Source: a bacterium (GTDB lineage: Bacteria > SZUA-182 > DTGQ01). From it: a stretch of DNA of 64,000 nt. Position 1 is the stretch's first letter; every line of letters starts with the position of its first letter. The notes under the pieces are model-generated. The model was not told the DNA's origin. It was given only the letters and a program-made list of their open reading frames with translations, and did not search any database. This document shows, piece after piece, positions 42,350-50,630 of this stretch. The translations under genes were made by a program, and so were the position numbers. The stretch is taken from contig JBFLZW010000004.1 in assembly GCA_040755755.1 (NCBI GenBank), forward strand, positions 1 to 64,000, written 5' to 3'.

Positions 42350-44287
42350 TCAGGGATTCCCGGTCTTGGTGTTGAAAATCTGCTCTGTCATCTGATAGCT
42401 GATTCTGATCTCGGAGTTTTCCGCTTCTTGGGAAACGGACACCGGAATATCCAGCCGCTCTTGAGCCAGAAAGCACTGGGAATAAGCTTCTGCCTGGCTG
42501 CTGCAATAATAAACCAGCATATCGACAAATATATGGGATTTGCCTTCAGCAGCCTGAAAAGGAATGGTTATGGGTAAATTATCGCTTTCGAATTGAAGGT
42601 AAGGGGGAGAGATCGGAAACTGCAACCGATCGTTATCTGCCTGCCAGGAGACGGTATGGGGGGCATAGGGAGTCAATTGGCAGCCTTTGGGAATGACCAG
42701 ATCAATGAGCAGTTTTCCTTCGCCGGGATGGATCGTCTTGGGATCGTACCGAATCAGCTTGCCGGTAAATTCCTCGACTGCTGTTGCCTGCTGAAGGAAC
42801 TCAAGACCAGTAAAGGCAATAGTTTTCACGGCATAGTCCTGCAAGTCCATCTTTCTGATTACATGATTGTTTGTATCGGCGATATATAATTGACCGTGGG
42901 CGATGCTTAATCCTCCAGGTTCATTGAACAGGACCTGCTGGCCGACTCCATCGCGAAATCCTTCCGGTCCCGCCCCGGAAATGGTTTCACAGGTCTTTCT
43001 CAAAGGGTCGATCCGCTTGATTTTATTATTATAAGTATCAGCTACATAGAGATATCCCTGTTCAAAAACCACCCCCAGAGGATGCTGAAGCAAGACTGAT
43101 TTTCCTTCGCCATCCTGGTCTCCAAACACAAACAGGTCCCTGCCAACAATGGTCGAAACGGTGCCGTAAGGAGGAAGGTCCACCGAGCGAAGAGCACTGC
43201 TTTCACTATCTGCAACATAGAGTTTTCTGCCATCCGTGGTTATTCCGCTTGGCTGGGCCAGAGCCGCTGCTTTGAGCGGGCCATCCACAATCCCTTCCCG
43301 GCTGCTGCCTGCATAGGGTTCAATAAAGCCGTCGCGGAGCCTCAACTGCCAGACCTGGTGAAATCCGGCCATGGCTATATACAGATATCCCTGATGAAGA
43401 ACCAGATCCCAGGGAGAGTTCAAGAGAATGGTAAGCCCGTAGCCCGAATTTATTCGACGGGCCTGACGTCCATTTCCAGCCAGGGTTATTACCTGATGGT
43501 TTTTCATATCCACCTGTCGGACAGCATGGTTTTCCGTATCAGCTACATAGAGCAAATCTCCCTGGACAGCCATCCCTTGAGGATGGTTAAATTGAGCGAT
43601 TCGGAAGTTTCCGTCCCGAAAACCAGCTTCTCCCTGGCCAATAATTGTCTGGATAGCCAATTCATCCAGGCTGGCAGCAATGATCCGGTTGTGATTGGTA
43701 TCGGCGATAAAAAGCCGATTTAATGCCTTATCGGCCAGAATCTTGCCCGGGAAAGCCAGGAACGATTCGGGTACGGGTGAAGCTTCCAGCTCACGCCGGA
43801 TGGGGCGGCGATCTATTTTTCCTTCCCGGTCATATTCCTGGATAATGCTGTTGATAATGGTGCTGAAAGACTCGTAGATTCCTTCACCGGAGGTAATGCC
43901 GATCAGGTTGCCCTCCGGGTCAATGAGGGCAAAGCTGGGCCAGGCCCGAACATCATAGAGACGCCAGATAAGCAAATCCTTATCATTTACCACCGGGTGC
44001 CTGATTCCATGACGTAAAATAGCCTGCCGGATATTTCCTTCTCTATATTCAGCGTCAAATTTGGCCGAATGGACCCCGATAACAACCAGTTCATTCGGAA
44101 ATTTCTCTTCCAGCCGGGTGAGATCCAGGATAACATGAAGACAATTGATGCAGCAATAGGTCCAGAAATCCAGGAGCACTACTTTTCCCCGCAATTCCTT
44201 CAATGAGATGGGGTGGCGGGTATTATACCAGGTAAGGCCGGATGGAAAGTCCGGAGCTTTTATTTTAAATCTGTCAGGTCTGTTCAT
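42350..44287 (-). CDS. Thioredoxin-fold plus NHL-repeat protein (NHLRC2-like)
   Basis: 645 residues. Residues 1-150 form a TlpA/thioredoxin domain with the redox motif FWTYCCINCLHV (C-I-N-C) and VRAWPSFALIDPEGN. Six NHL-type propeller blades follow (LFIADTNHNRIIAASL, LYVADTENHAVRQVD, LYVADSESSALRSVD, LYVADTYNNKIKRID, LYIADTNNHVIRKMD). A C-terminal beta domain ends the protein. This order matches the NHLRC2 family. There is no signal peptide, so it is cytoplasmic by appearance. AGAGG precedes ATG 44287. The substrate is unknown. Confidence 0.9.
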   Translation of the reverse strand: MNRPDRFKIKAPDFPSGLTWYNTRHPISLKELRGKVVLLDFWTYCCINCLHVILDLTRLEEKFPNELVVIGVHSAKFDAEYREGNIRQAILRHGIRHPVVNDKDLLIWRLYDVRAWPSFALIDPEGNLIGITSGEGIYESFSTIINSIIQEYDREGKIDRRPIRRELEASPVPESFLAFPGKILADKALNRLFIADTNHNRIIAASLDELAIQTIIGQGEAGFRDGNFRIAQFNHPQGMAVQGDLLYVADTENHAVRQVDMKNHQVITLAGNGRQARRINSGYGLTILLNSPWDLVLHQGYLYIAMAGFHQVWQLRLRDGFIEPYAGSSREGIVDGPLKAAALAQPSGITTDGRKLYVADSESSALRSVDLPPYGTVSTIVGRDLFVFGDQDGEGKSVLLQHPLGVVFEQGYLYVADTYNNKIKRIDPLRKTCETISGAGPEGFRDGVGQQVLFNEPGGLSIAHGQLYIADTNNHVIRKMDLQDYAVKTIAFTGLEFLQQATAVEEFTGKLIRYDPKTIHPGEGKLLIDLVIPKGCQLTPYAPHTVSWQADNDRLQFPISPPYLQFESDNLPITIPFQAAEGKSHIFVDMLVYYCSSQAEAYSQCFLAQERLDIPVSVSQEAENSEIRISYQMTEQIFNTKTGNP

Positions 44288-44454
44288 ACCCCGATTACCT
44301 CTTTTGTTTCAGTAACGTCTCCTGTTTTTATGTTTAATCGGAAACTCTACCTGCAATATGGTAGTCAGCGGTTTATTATTGTGAAAAACCGGAAAATAGA
44401 GTATCTTATTTCATAGTTGGTCAGGCCTTTTTTGGAAAAGTGAGGTGAGGTAAA

Positions 44455-45345
44455 ATGGCTGTTGATAAAATACCTGAAGAATGGCTGATGCTGGTCAAGG
44501 ATATTGAAGGCTATCAGCGCCGATTTATTGTTTTTACCCTGGGGGAAAATGATACAGGAAAATCCACATTCTGCCGTTACCTGGTTTCCCAGTTATGTCA
44601 TCAAGGGCGACGAGTGGCCTGGATCGATGCGGATTTGGGGCAATCCATCCTTGGACCTCCCGCCAGCGTGGGAATGACTATTCTTTCTCCGCCGGGAGGA
44701 GAGGAAAGCCCTTTATTTTTACGCTTTGTTGGTTCCACCTCTCCAGTAGGGCATCTCCTGCAAACCCTGGTGGCAGTCCGGGTCCTGATGGATAAAGCTA
44801 TCCGGCAGAGAGTGGATGGGATTGTCCTTGATACTTCCGGCTTTGTCTCAGGCAAGATTGGCCTTGAATTCAAATTCCAGAAAATCGATCTGGTGAATCC
44901 TACTCACCTTGTCGCTCTGGAGCGAGGTAAGGAATTGGAAGTATTGCTGAAAAATTTCTCTTACCGCAGATCGCTCTCCATTCGCCGCTTTCCCATACCG
45001 GAGGCTGTTCAGCTCAAATCCATGGAGCAGCGATGGGAATACCGCCAGGAGCAGTTTCGCAGATATTTCAATGAGGCCAGAGTGACAGACTTTACTTTCG
45101 GTGGGCTTGGGCTTCACGGGCACCTGCCGGACTTTCAGAGTTTACGGAATTGGCAGGGCCTGCTTATTGGGTTCTGCGATGAAATAAACGATACTCTTGC
45201 CCTGGGAGTTATCCAGAGTGTAGATCTGAAGCGCAAGCATCTCTCCTGCCTGACTCCGCTCCAGCAGAAGCACCGGGTGAGATCGATTCAGTTTGGATCA
45301 CTCCGCCTGGATCCAAGCGGGCAGGAGCTGGGTCCAAGGAAATAA
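44455..45345 (+). CDS. Clp1/Grc3-like P-loop polynucleotide kinase
   Basis: 296 residues. Walker A is GENDTGKSTFCRYLV near residue 33, followed by WIDADLGQSILGPPASVGM, the hallmark of the Clp1/Nol9/Grc3 group of 5'-hydroxyl polynucleotide kinases. Then come FVGSTSPVGHL and VLDTSGFVSGKIG. GAGGTGAGG precedes ATG 44455. No RNA ligase or repair partner lies next to it. RNA or DNA 5'-end phosphorylation is the expected activity. Confidence 0.8.
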   Translation: MAVDKIPEEWLMLVKDIEGYQRRFIVFTLGENDTGKSTFCRYLVSQLCHQGRRVAWIDADLGQSILGPPASVGMTILSPPGGEESPLFLRFVGSTSPVGHLLQTLVAVRVLMDKAIRQRVDGIVLDTSGFVSGKIGLEFKFQKIDLVNPTHLVALERGKELEVLLKNFSYRRSLSIRRFPIPEAVQLKSMEQRWEYRQEQFRRYFNEARVTDFTFGGLGLHGHLPDFQSLRNWQGLLIGFCDEINDTLALGVIQSVDLKRKHLSCLTPLQQKHRVRSIQFGSLRLDPSGQELGPRK

Positions 45346-45370
45346 AAAAAAGAGAATCTTCAGCAGCTTG

Positions 45371-45421
45371 AAAAGGCCGGGGAGATGAAATTGGAAAGTC
45401 TATCTCTCAAACTCCCCGGCC
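45371..45421 (-). terminator. Intrinsic terminator of the CBS-pair gene
   Basis: Perfect arms GGCCGGGGAG (45375-45384) and CTCCCCGGCC (45412-45421). Read on the minus strand the structure is followed by TTTTC. It lies about 80 bases after the CBS gene stop. Confidence 0.7.
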
Positions 45422-45498
45422 CTTCAGAAGGGGCAAAGGCTTACTCGGCTCATGGAACGATTACAGCCCTTTCCCCTGAGGACTATCAATTTTTCAGG

Positions 45499-45960
45499 TC
45501 AATCCGAGCTCATTGAAACTACCTCAACGACCTCAGCCAGGTCGGTCTCAGGCAGCTCGACCTGGCCACTCTGTTTCTCCCTGAGAGCCTCTCTGGCAAT
45601 ATCGGCTGTAGCAATAATGCCCTGAAGTGTTCCATTCCGATCAACTACCGGCACACGACGGACCTGATGTTCTTTCATGATTTGTTCAACCTTTTTAATG
45701 TCATCATCCGGCTGGCAGGAAAATATCTGCTTGCTCATGCATGATTCAACATTAAGCTGCGAACAGGCCTTCTCTTCGGCTCCGAGACTCAGGGCAACAT
45801 CACGGTCAGTGATGATCCCGACAAGATGGCCCCCTCCCGCCCCGTCGGTTACCGGCACTACACCGACATTGTTCTCTCTCATGATATCAATAGCACTGCA
45901 CAGTTTATCTTTGGGATGGCAGGAACTCGGATTACTGGTCATGATATCTCGTGCTTTCAT
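45499..45960 (-). CDS. CBS-domain pair protein
   Basis: 153 residues made of two CBS motifs (ARDIMTSNPSSCHPKDKLCS ... VGIITDRDVA and CMSKQIFSCQPDDDIKKVEQ ... GIIATADIAREAL). Stand-alone CBS pairs bind adenine nucleotides or similar ligands and modulate partner proteins. ATG 45960 is chosen because AAGGAGG lies upstream and the first CBS domain starts there; the open frame continues to 46014. The tail is acidic. The partner is unknown. Confidence 0.92.
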   Translation of the reverse strand: MKARDIMTSNPSSCHPKDKLCSAIDIMRENNVGVVPVTDGAGGGHLVGIITDRDVALSLGAEEKACSQLNVESCMSKQIFSCQPDDDIKKVEQIMKEHQVRRVPVVDRNGTLQGIIATADIAREALREKQSGQVELPETDLAEVVEVVSMSSD

Positions 45961-46088
45961 TGCCTTATCCTCCTTATGGCTAAAATCGGTCATGATCTTT
46001 CGATCATTCCACATACTCTCGATGAGATATCCGGGCAGGTTTCCCTGCCATTAAAGATTATCGGCTGAAATGATCAGGAAGAGTGACA

Positions 46089-46115
46089 CGGCAGGAGAAA
46101 AAGTTACTCCTGCCG
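46089..46115. promoter_or_regulatory. GC-rich hairpin upstream of the cupin gene
   Basis: Perfect 9-base arms CGGCAGGAG (46089-46097) and CTCCTGCCG (46107-46115), followed on the plus strand by CCATGATTGTTTTT. It could be a terminator or leader structure between divergent genes. Confidence 0.4.
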
Positions 46116-46214
46116 CCATGATTGTTTTTCGGAGCGATCAGGCTATTTTTGCTTGTATTTCTGTCTCACTTTTGCGAAAATTACCTTTTTCAGTGAGTGA
46201 GGTGGAAAGAAAAA

Positions 46215-46718
46215 ATGTCCCAAGTCAGCCGTAAACCGCATCAGGCAGAGGGGAAGAATGAATTCTCCTGTGAATGGAAACTTCACCAGAGCCAGGAGGC
46301 TTCCTCGGATAATCGGAGTGCTCTCTATCCTTTTCATAACTATACCTGGGAGGGGGTTAAGCCTGAGGTCTATAAGCAGGAGCCAGGCAATTTTGCCAAT
46401 ATTGTCCGGAATGTTATTGTCGGGGCACGGGGGGAATCGTGTCGTTTCGAAGTGCGGTATTTTGAAATAGCAGAGGAGGGCGGGTTCTCCAGCCTCGAAA
46501 AACATCACCATGAGCATGTAGTAATCTGTATCCGGGGGCAGGGACAGGTACGTATGGGAAAGGAAGTTCACGATTTGAACCTTCTGGATGTTGCCTATAT
46601 TTCACCCGATACCCCTCATCAGCTTATCAACCGTGGAAAGGAGCCATTCGGTTTCTTTTGTATCGTAGATAGAGAAAGGGATCAGCCGCAGGAATTGAGC
46701 ATGGAAAGTATCACCTGA
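46215..46718 (+). CDS. Cupin-domain protein
   Basis: About 167 residues. The cupin barrel carries motif 1 as HHHEHVVICIRGQGQVRMG (His ligands) and motif 2 as PDTPHQLINRGKEPFGFFC. The N-terminal 60 residues are polar. ATG 46215 is preferred over the in-frame GTG 46197, with GAGGTGG upstream. Metal-binding small-molecule sensing or isomerase activity is possible; the substrate is unknown. Confidence 0.88.
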   Translation: MSQVSRKPHQAEGKNEFSCEWKLHQSQEASSDNRSALYPFHNYTWEGVKPEVYKQEPGNFANIVRNVIVGARGESCRFEVRYFEIAEEGGFSSLEKHHHEHVVICIRGQGQVRMGKEVHDLNLLDVAYISPDTPHQLINRGKEPFGFFCIVDRERDQPQELSMESIT

Positions 46719-46719
46719 G

Positions 46720-47643
46720 TTACAGGGAAAATATCCCCTTGGCTTTCTTACAGTAGCCTTCCTTTTCAGCCATCAGGTCCCAATGAATGGTGTTGAGATC
46801 TTCCAGAAAGAGCAGTTCTTCTGGTATCAGTCCATAATCGTAATTAATAGTTTTGATATATCCTTTACAATTATTGCAAACATCAATCCTGCCAGCCTTA
46901 TCGTCTGAGTCCAGGTAAAAATACTGGAGGGCGTCTGCCTGCTCTGTCTGACAAAAAGGGCATCTCAACCGTGGGAATGACCAGCAGTGGTTACACAGGG
47001 AGCAGATGAGAAACCTCTGCCTTCCCTGGAAAGAGAGCTGATTTTGACTCTCCTCAGCTTTCACTGGTTTTAAATAGGACAGGGCAGGAAGAGAACCGCA
47101 GATAGGGCATGACGACTCTGTCCAGGAGGGAAGATTGCAAGTGCTGACAATCTCCTCAGCCACAGACTCAGCAAAGGGTTTCACACTGTTCTTGAGAAAG
47201 AAAAAAAGAAGAGCAAGATCAAGGTCGTGAACCTGAGCAAAGTCATAGATGGGAGCCCAATTATGCAGCAGGTAATTTTGGGCCAGGCTGATGAATATAT
47301 ATGAGTCTCTCAGGATATCCTGATGAATGTTTTCTATTTGATTATTGACTGCCGGTCCTCTATTTTTCAGCAGTGCGGTCAATTCTCCTATCAAGGGCTC
47401 ATATGCCTTAAAATTGGCAGGTATGAAACTCAACTCAAGCAAAGGACAGCCTTTCTCAAGTTTCCCTCTGGTTTTCTCTTCGGCCAGGGCAATGGATGGC
47501 AGATGGATATTCTTCTTGGCCTGTAACTGCCGTTTTAATATCTCTTTGTAAAAAATGACTATTTCATCAATCTCAGGGTGCTTCTTCTGGATGCGGTCCA
47601 ACACTTTCTCAACCTGTTCAAATGTGTAATGCATACTATTCAT
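46720..47643 (-). CDS. fdhE: FdhE-like formate dehydrogenase accessory protein
   Basis: 307 residues. An N-terminal helical part is followed by the rubredoxin-like zinc/iron-binding half with paired cysteines: SSCPICGSLP, LICSLCNHCW, RLRCPFCQTE and IDVCNNCKGY. This CxxC set and spacing are those of FdhE, which binds formate dehydrogenase before export or assembly. ATG 47643 or 47634 are both possible. It lies 10 kb from the fdhA operon and faces the cupin gene, its stop nearly touching the cupin stop. Confidence 0.85.
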   Translation of the reverse strand: MNSMHYTFEQVEKVLDRIQKKHPEIDEIVIFYKEILKRQLQAKKNIHLPSIALAEEKTRGKLEKGCPLLELSFIPANFKAYEPLIGELTALLKNRGPAVNNQIENIHQDILRDSYIFISLAQNYLLHNWAPIYDFAQVHDLDLALLFFFLKNSVKPFAESVAEEIVSTCNLPSWTESSCPICGSLPALSYLKPVKAEESQNQLSFQGRQRFLICSLCNHCWSFPRLRCPFCQTEQADALQYFYLDSDDKAGRIDVCNNCKGYIKTINYDYGLIPEELLFLEDLNTIHWDLMAEKEGYCKKAKGIFSL

Positions 47644-47983
47644 TTTCCCCTTTTGATCATTTGAGTAACCAGGGTTTTTCAGTGAGCTTATCCAACTTGA
47701 GAACTCAAGGTGTCAGATACTGCAAAATTTGTTCCTCATACCTGCTTGAAATGTCAGGCCTGAAATTACAAAACCTTTCTAGTTCTTTATGCGGACCCTT
47801 TCGGTTGATATTGAGAGCTGTCATTCTCGAACCGAGGGGTAACTGTAAACTATTCTGCATACTTCACCGGGAGAAGATATAAGGAGTTGGTATTTATGCG
47901 GCTGCATTATACTGCATCACAAATGAAATTAAAATACATCATTTACGTAAAAAGGAGAAAAAAGTGAGGAGGTGTTAGCCTCA
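47644..47983. other. 340-base intergenic region
   Basis: No gene. It contains one arm of a 13-base inverted repeat (47883-47895) whose partner lies beyond the small secreted gene, and a weak terminator for that gene (47958-47983). Confidence 0.45.
47958..47983 (-). terminator. Weak intrinsic terminator of the small secreted gene
   Basis: On the minus strand TGAGG and CCTCA (47965-47983) form a short stem followed by CTTTTTT, directly after the stop codon at 47984. Confidence 0.5.
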
Positions 47984-48322
47984 TCAATCTGAACTTTGGT
48001 CATTCCGGTTAAAAAAGTCTCTCAACTTTTCCACTCTTTCCGCTCTTGCCTCCATTCTTTTCTGATAAACCCCCTTGACCTGCTGGGCGATTTCCGAATT
48101 CATAACCATGTCGATCAATTCCGGAATCGTCGTAGGGATGGTTATATTGAGATCCGGTAATGAATCACCTTGACCCATTGCCTGTTTAACAGCCCTTACC
48201 AGGGGTCTTTGATCCGCCGATTTCCCCTCACCGGCAAGGGCGCGGCTGGCGAAACCCGGTCCACTGATAAATGCATAAGCCAGGAAAAGGATCACCATCA
48301 ATTTGAATAATTGCTGCTTCAT
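47984..48322 (-). CDS. Small secreted hypothetical protein
   Basis: 112 residues. A signal peptide (LFKLMVILFLAYAFISGPGF, cleavage near ALAGE) is followed by a mature part with LPDLNITIPTTIPELIDMVM and a charged helical C-terminus (RMEARAERVEKLRDFFNRND). No family recognised. It lies alone between two arms of an inverted repeat. Confidence 0.65.
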   Translation of the reverse strand: MKQQLFKLMVILFLAYAFISGPGFASRALAGEGKSADQRPLVRAVKQAMGQGDSLPDLNITIPTTIPELIDMVMNSEIAQQVKGVYQKRMEARAERVEKLRDFFNRNDQSSD

Positions 48323-48539
48323 ATAATATCACCTCGTTTACGCTGGAAAAGCTTGGTTTGTAGGTAAAAGCAAAAATACCAACTCCCTGTGATGATATTT
48401 TCGGTTATAAATAGAAAAAGCCGTTACTTAATTAGATAATGAAAAAATACACGGGTTTGTTGCGGCATTTTTCAAAATATGGTAATTTAAGAATTCAATG
48501 CCAAAGCTAAAATACCCAAAGAAAGAAGGAGCGCAGGAT

Positions 48540-49067
48540 ATGATTCGCCAATGCAGCCAGAGTGACTTTGAGATTATGTACACCATCATTAATGATGCAG
48601 CCCAGGCTTATTGCGGCGTTATTCCGAAGGATTGCTGGAAAGTGCCCTATATGCCCCGCAGTGAGCTTCAGCATGAAATCGAGCATGGTGTCGCCTTCTG
48701 GGGGCATGAGGAAGATGGCAATTTAGTCGGGATCATGGGCATCCAGCATATCCAGGATGTAACGCTTATCAGACATGCCTATACGCTGACCAGCAGGCAA
48801 AAGCAGGGAATAGGGAGCAGGTTATTGAAATTTCTCTGCACCATGACCACCCGGCCGGTTTTAATCGGCACCTGGGCCGACGCCCTTTGGGCTATCCGCT
48901 TCTACGAAAAGCATGGCTTCCGGTTAGTCTCCCCGGAGGAGAAAGACCGGCTGCTGAAACAATACTGGTCGATTCACAACCGCCAGATCGAAACCTCTGT
49001 AGTTCTTGCAGATCAAAAGTGGGCTGACATTTATCGGGTGAAGAAATGTGGTAATCAGAGTTTATAG
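48540..49067 (+). CDS. GNAT family N-acetyltransferase
   Basis: About 175 residues with the GNAT acetyl-CoA-binding core (LTSRQKQGIGSRLLKFLC, the R-x-x-G-x-G/S loop) and the typical C-terminal AIRFYEKHGFRLVS. ATG 48540 follows AAGGAG; the frame is open to 48498. Similar stand-alone acetyltransferases act on small molecules or protein amines. The substrate is unknown. Confidence 0.88.
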   Translation: MIRQCSQSDFEIMYTIINDAAQAYCGVIPKDCWKVPYMPRSELQHEIEHGVAFWGHEEDGNLVGIMGIQHIQDVTLIRHAYTLTSRQKQGIGSRLLKFLCTMTTRPVLIGTWADALWAIRFYEKHGFRLVSPEEKDRLLKQYWSIHNRQIETSVVLADQKWADIYRVKKCGNQSL

Positions 49068-49076
49068 GGGCGCATA

Positions 49077-49122
49077 TTGAAAAGATTATCTTTCTTTGGT
49101 AATCTAGTTTACAGGAAGATAA
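49077..49122 (+). promoter_or_regulatory. Promoter and operator of the toxin-antitoxin pair
   Basis: TTGAAA (49077-49082) and TAATCT (49100-49105) are 17 bases apart. AGATTA (49083-49088) pairs with TAATCT (49100-49105), and TTATCTT (49086-49092) with AAGATAA (49116-49122), so inverted repeats overlap the promoter as expected for autoregulation by the antitoxin. Confidence 0.5.
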
Positions 49123-49152
49123 GAGAAAGAACAACTTTGCGGGAGAAAATTT

Positions 49153-49362
49153 ATGAAATCTGTGTCAATAGATCTGCCGGATGACTTGGCTATAGCCGTG
49201 GAGAGTTATGTAAAAGCTGGTTTGTTTCATTCTGAAATGGATGTTTTACTGGCTGCAATCTCTGAGTTTGTCCGCTGCAATAAGATTGATCTCATGGAAC
49301 GCTTTGCCCATGAAGATATCGAATGGGCAAAAAAAGAAGCTCGGAAGATCAAATGCCAATAG
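49153..49362 (+). CDS. Antitoxin, ribbon-helix-helix-like (VapB type)
   Basis: 69 residues. The N-terminus KSVSIDLPDDLAIAVESYVK with FHSEMDVLLAAISEFVR has the strand-helix-helix pattern of RHH antitoxins such as those preceding DUF3368 PIN toxins. GGGAG lies upstream. It overlaps the toxin start by ten bases and would both neutralise it and bind the inverted repeats upstream. Confidence 0.8.
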   Translation: MKSVSIDLPDDLAIAVESYVKAGLFHSEMDVLLAAISEFVRCNKIDLMERFAHEDIEWAKKEARKIKCQ

Positions 49363-49841
49363 CCGTCTGTGATGCTGGCCCGATCATTCATCTCTATGAG
49401 GCGGGATTTTTGTCTTCGCTTAATAATGTGGGTGAAATCTTACTGCCGCAAAGAGTATCAGCCGAAGTCCTGGCTATTACAGATATTGATGATCGCTGGC
49501 CTGAGTGGCTTCGAGTTATCCAGCTTTCCTCTTCAGAATTGAAAGAGGCTGAAATGTGGGCAAAGATTGGAGGCCTCCATACGGGAGAAGCGGATGCCTT
49601 TATTTTAGCCAGAATGCAGAAAGCGGATTGGCTGCTGACAGATGATTCATCTGCACGATTGTTTGCTTCTTTGCTGGGCTTGGAAGTGCATGGTTCTTTG
49701 GGTATTGTACTGTGGAATGCAGCCAAGGGATATTTATCAAGAAGGGAGGCTGAACAGGCACTGGACAACCTTAAAAGATCCTCTCTATGGCTTTCTGCCA
49801 AAACCTTTGAAGAGGCACAAAAAGCACTCATGGATATGTGA
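49353..49841 (+). CDS. PIN-domain toxin (DUF3368 type)
   Basis: About 162 residues from ATG 49353, behind GGAAGA. PIN-domain acidic residues are seen in VCDAGPIIHL, HTGEADAFILA and LLTDDSSARLFA, with the DUF3368-typical GSLGIVLWNAAKG. PIN toxins are Mg-dependent endoribonucleases. The frame is open back to 49323, but that would extend further into the antitoxin. Confidence 0.88.
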   Translation: MPIAVCDAGPIIHLYEAGFLSSLNNVGEILLPQRVSAEVLAITDIDDRWPEWLRVIQLSSSELKEAEMWAKIGGLHTGEADAFILARMQKADWLLTDDSSARLFASLLGLEVHGSLGIVLWNAAKGYLSRREAEQALDNLKRSSLWLSAKTFEEAQKALMDM

Positions 49842-49850
49842 GAGGTTGTC

Positions 49851-50588
49851 TTGTATTCCATTCTTTCCAATTTCCAGCTTATAACCACAATGGACAAAGA
49901 TAAAGAGATGCCATTTACCCTTGATCAGGTTGTACCGTGGGGAAGATCGTTTGATGAATACGTGAGGATGTTTCGCTTGTCCGCAGAAGACCTGCAGCGA
50001 AGTATTCTCGGCTGCGCGGATGGGCCGTCGGGCTTCAATAGCGAAATGAAGAGAGAAGGCCACAGGGTTATCTCCTGCGATCCTCTCTACCAGTTTACGG
50101 CCAAAGAGATAGAAAGCCGCATCAGTGAAACCTGCCATCAGGTCCTGGAGCAAACATCCCGTAATAAGGATAATTTTGTCTGGGATACCATAAAATCGGT
50201 AGAAGAGCTCGGTAAGGTCAGAATGGAGGCCATGAGAAAGTTTCTGGATGACTATGATCAGGGAAAGAGAGAGGGCCGCTATTGTGCTGAAAAACTTCCC
50301 TCATTGCCCTTTGCTGCCAGACAGTTTGATTTGGCCTTATGCTCTCACTTTTTGTTCCTCTACACCGGCCAATTGTCACTGGACTTCCACCGAAGCTCAA
50401 TTCATGAAATGTGCAGAGTGGCCAGTGAAGTGCGCATTTTCCCGCTCATTGATCTTGAAGTGACCAGGTCCCCCTATGTGGAGGTAATTATACCTGAGCT
50501 TGAGCATCGCGGATTTACCGTCAGGATAGAAAAGGTGCCTTACGAGTTTCAACGCGGAGGGAATGAAATGATGAGGATTTCGAGATGA
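49851..50588 (+). CDS. SAM-dependent methyltransferase-like protein
   Basis: 245 residues from TTG 49851 (GAGAGG five bases upstream); ATG 49890 is the alternative. A Rossmann methyltransferase pattern is seen: ILGCADGPSGFNSEMKREGH (motif I), VISCDPLY (motif II Asp), FDLALCSHFLFLY (motif IV region) and EVRIFPLIDLE. The same CADGPSxFN ... SxDPLY layout recurs in a group of unassigned bacterial proteins. The substrate is unknown. It follows the toxin gene by nine bases. Confidence 0.75.
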   Translation: MYSILSNFQLITTMDKDKEMPFTLDQVVPWGRSFDEYVRMFRLSAEDLQRSILGCADGPSGFNSEMKREGHRVISCDPLYQFTAKEIESRISETCHQVLEQTSRNKDNFVWDTIKSVEELGKVRMEAMRKFLDDYDQGKREGRYCAEKLPSLPFAARQFDLALCSHFLFLYTGQLSLDFHRSSIHEMCRVASEVRIFPLIDLEVTRSPYVEVIIPELEHRGFTVRIEKVPYEFQRGGNEMMRISR

Positions 50589-50630
50589 ATCTTTATATGG
50601 CCCTCCATGTAATGCGCGGTATACTGAGAG

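Larger units (their letters stand above)
47883..48386. repeat. Inverted repeat pair flanking the small secreted gene
   Basis: GGAGTTGGTATTT at 47883-47895 is the exact reverse complement of AAATACCAACTCC at 48374-48386; after one mismatch the match extends through TGC. The pair brackets a single small gene in about 500 bases. It could mark the ends of a small non-autonomous element or two binding sites of one regulator. Confidence 0.4.
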
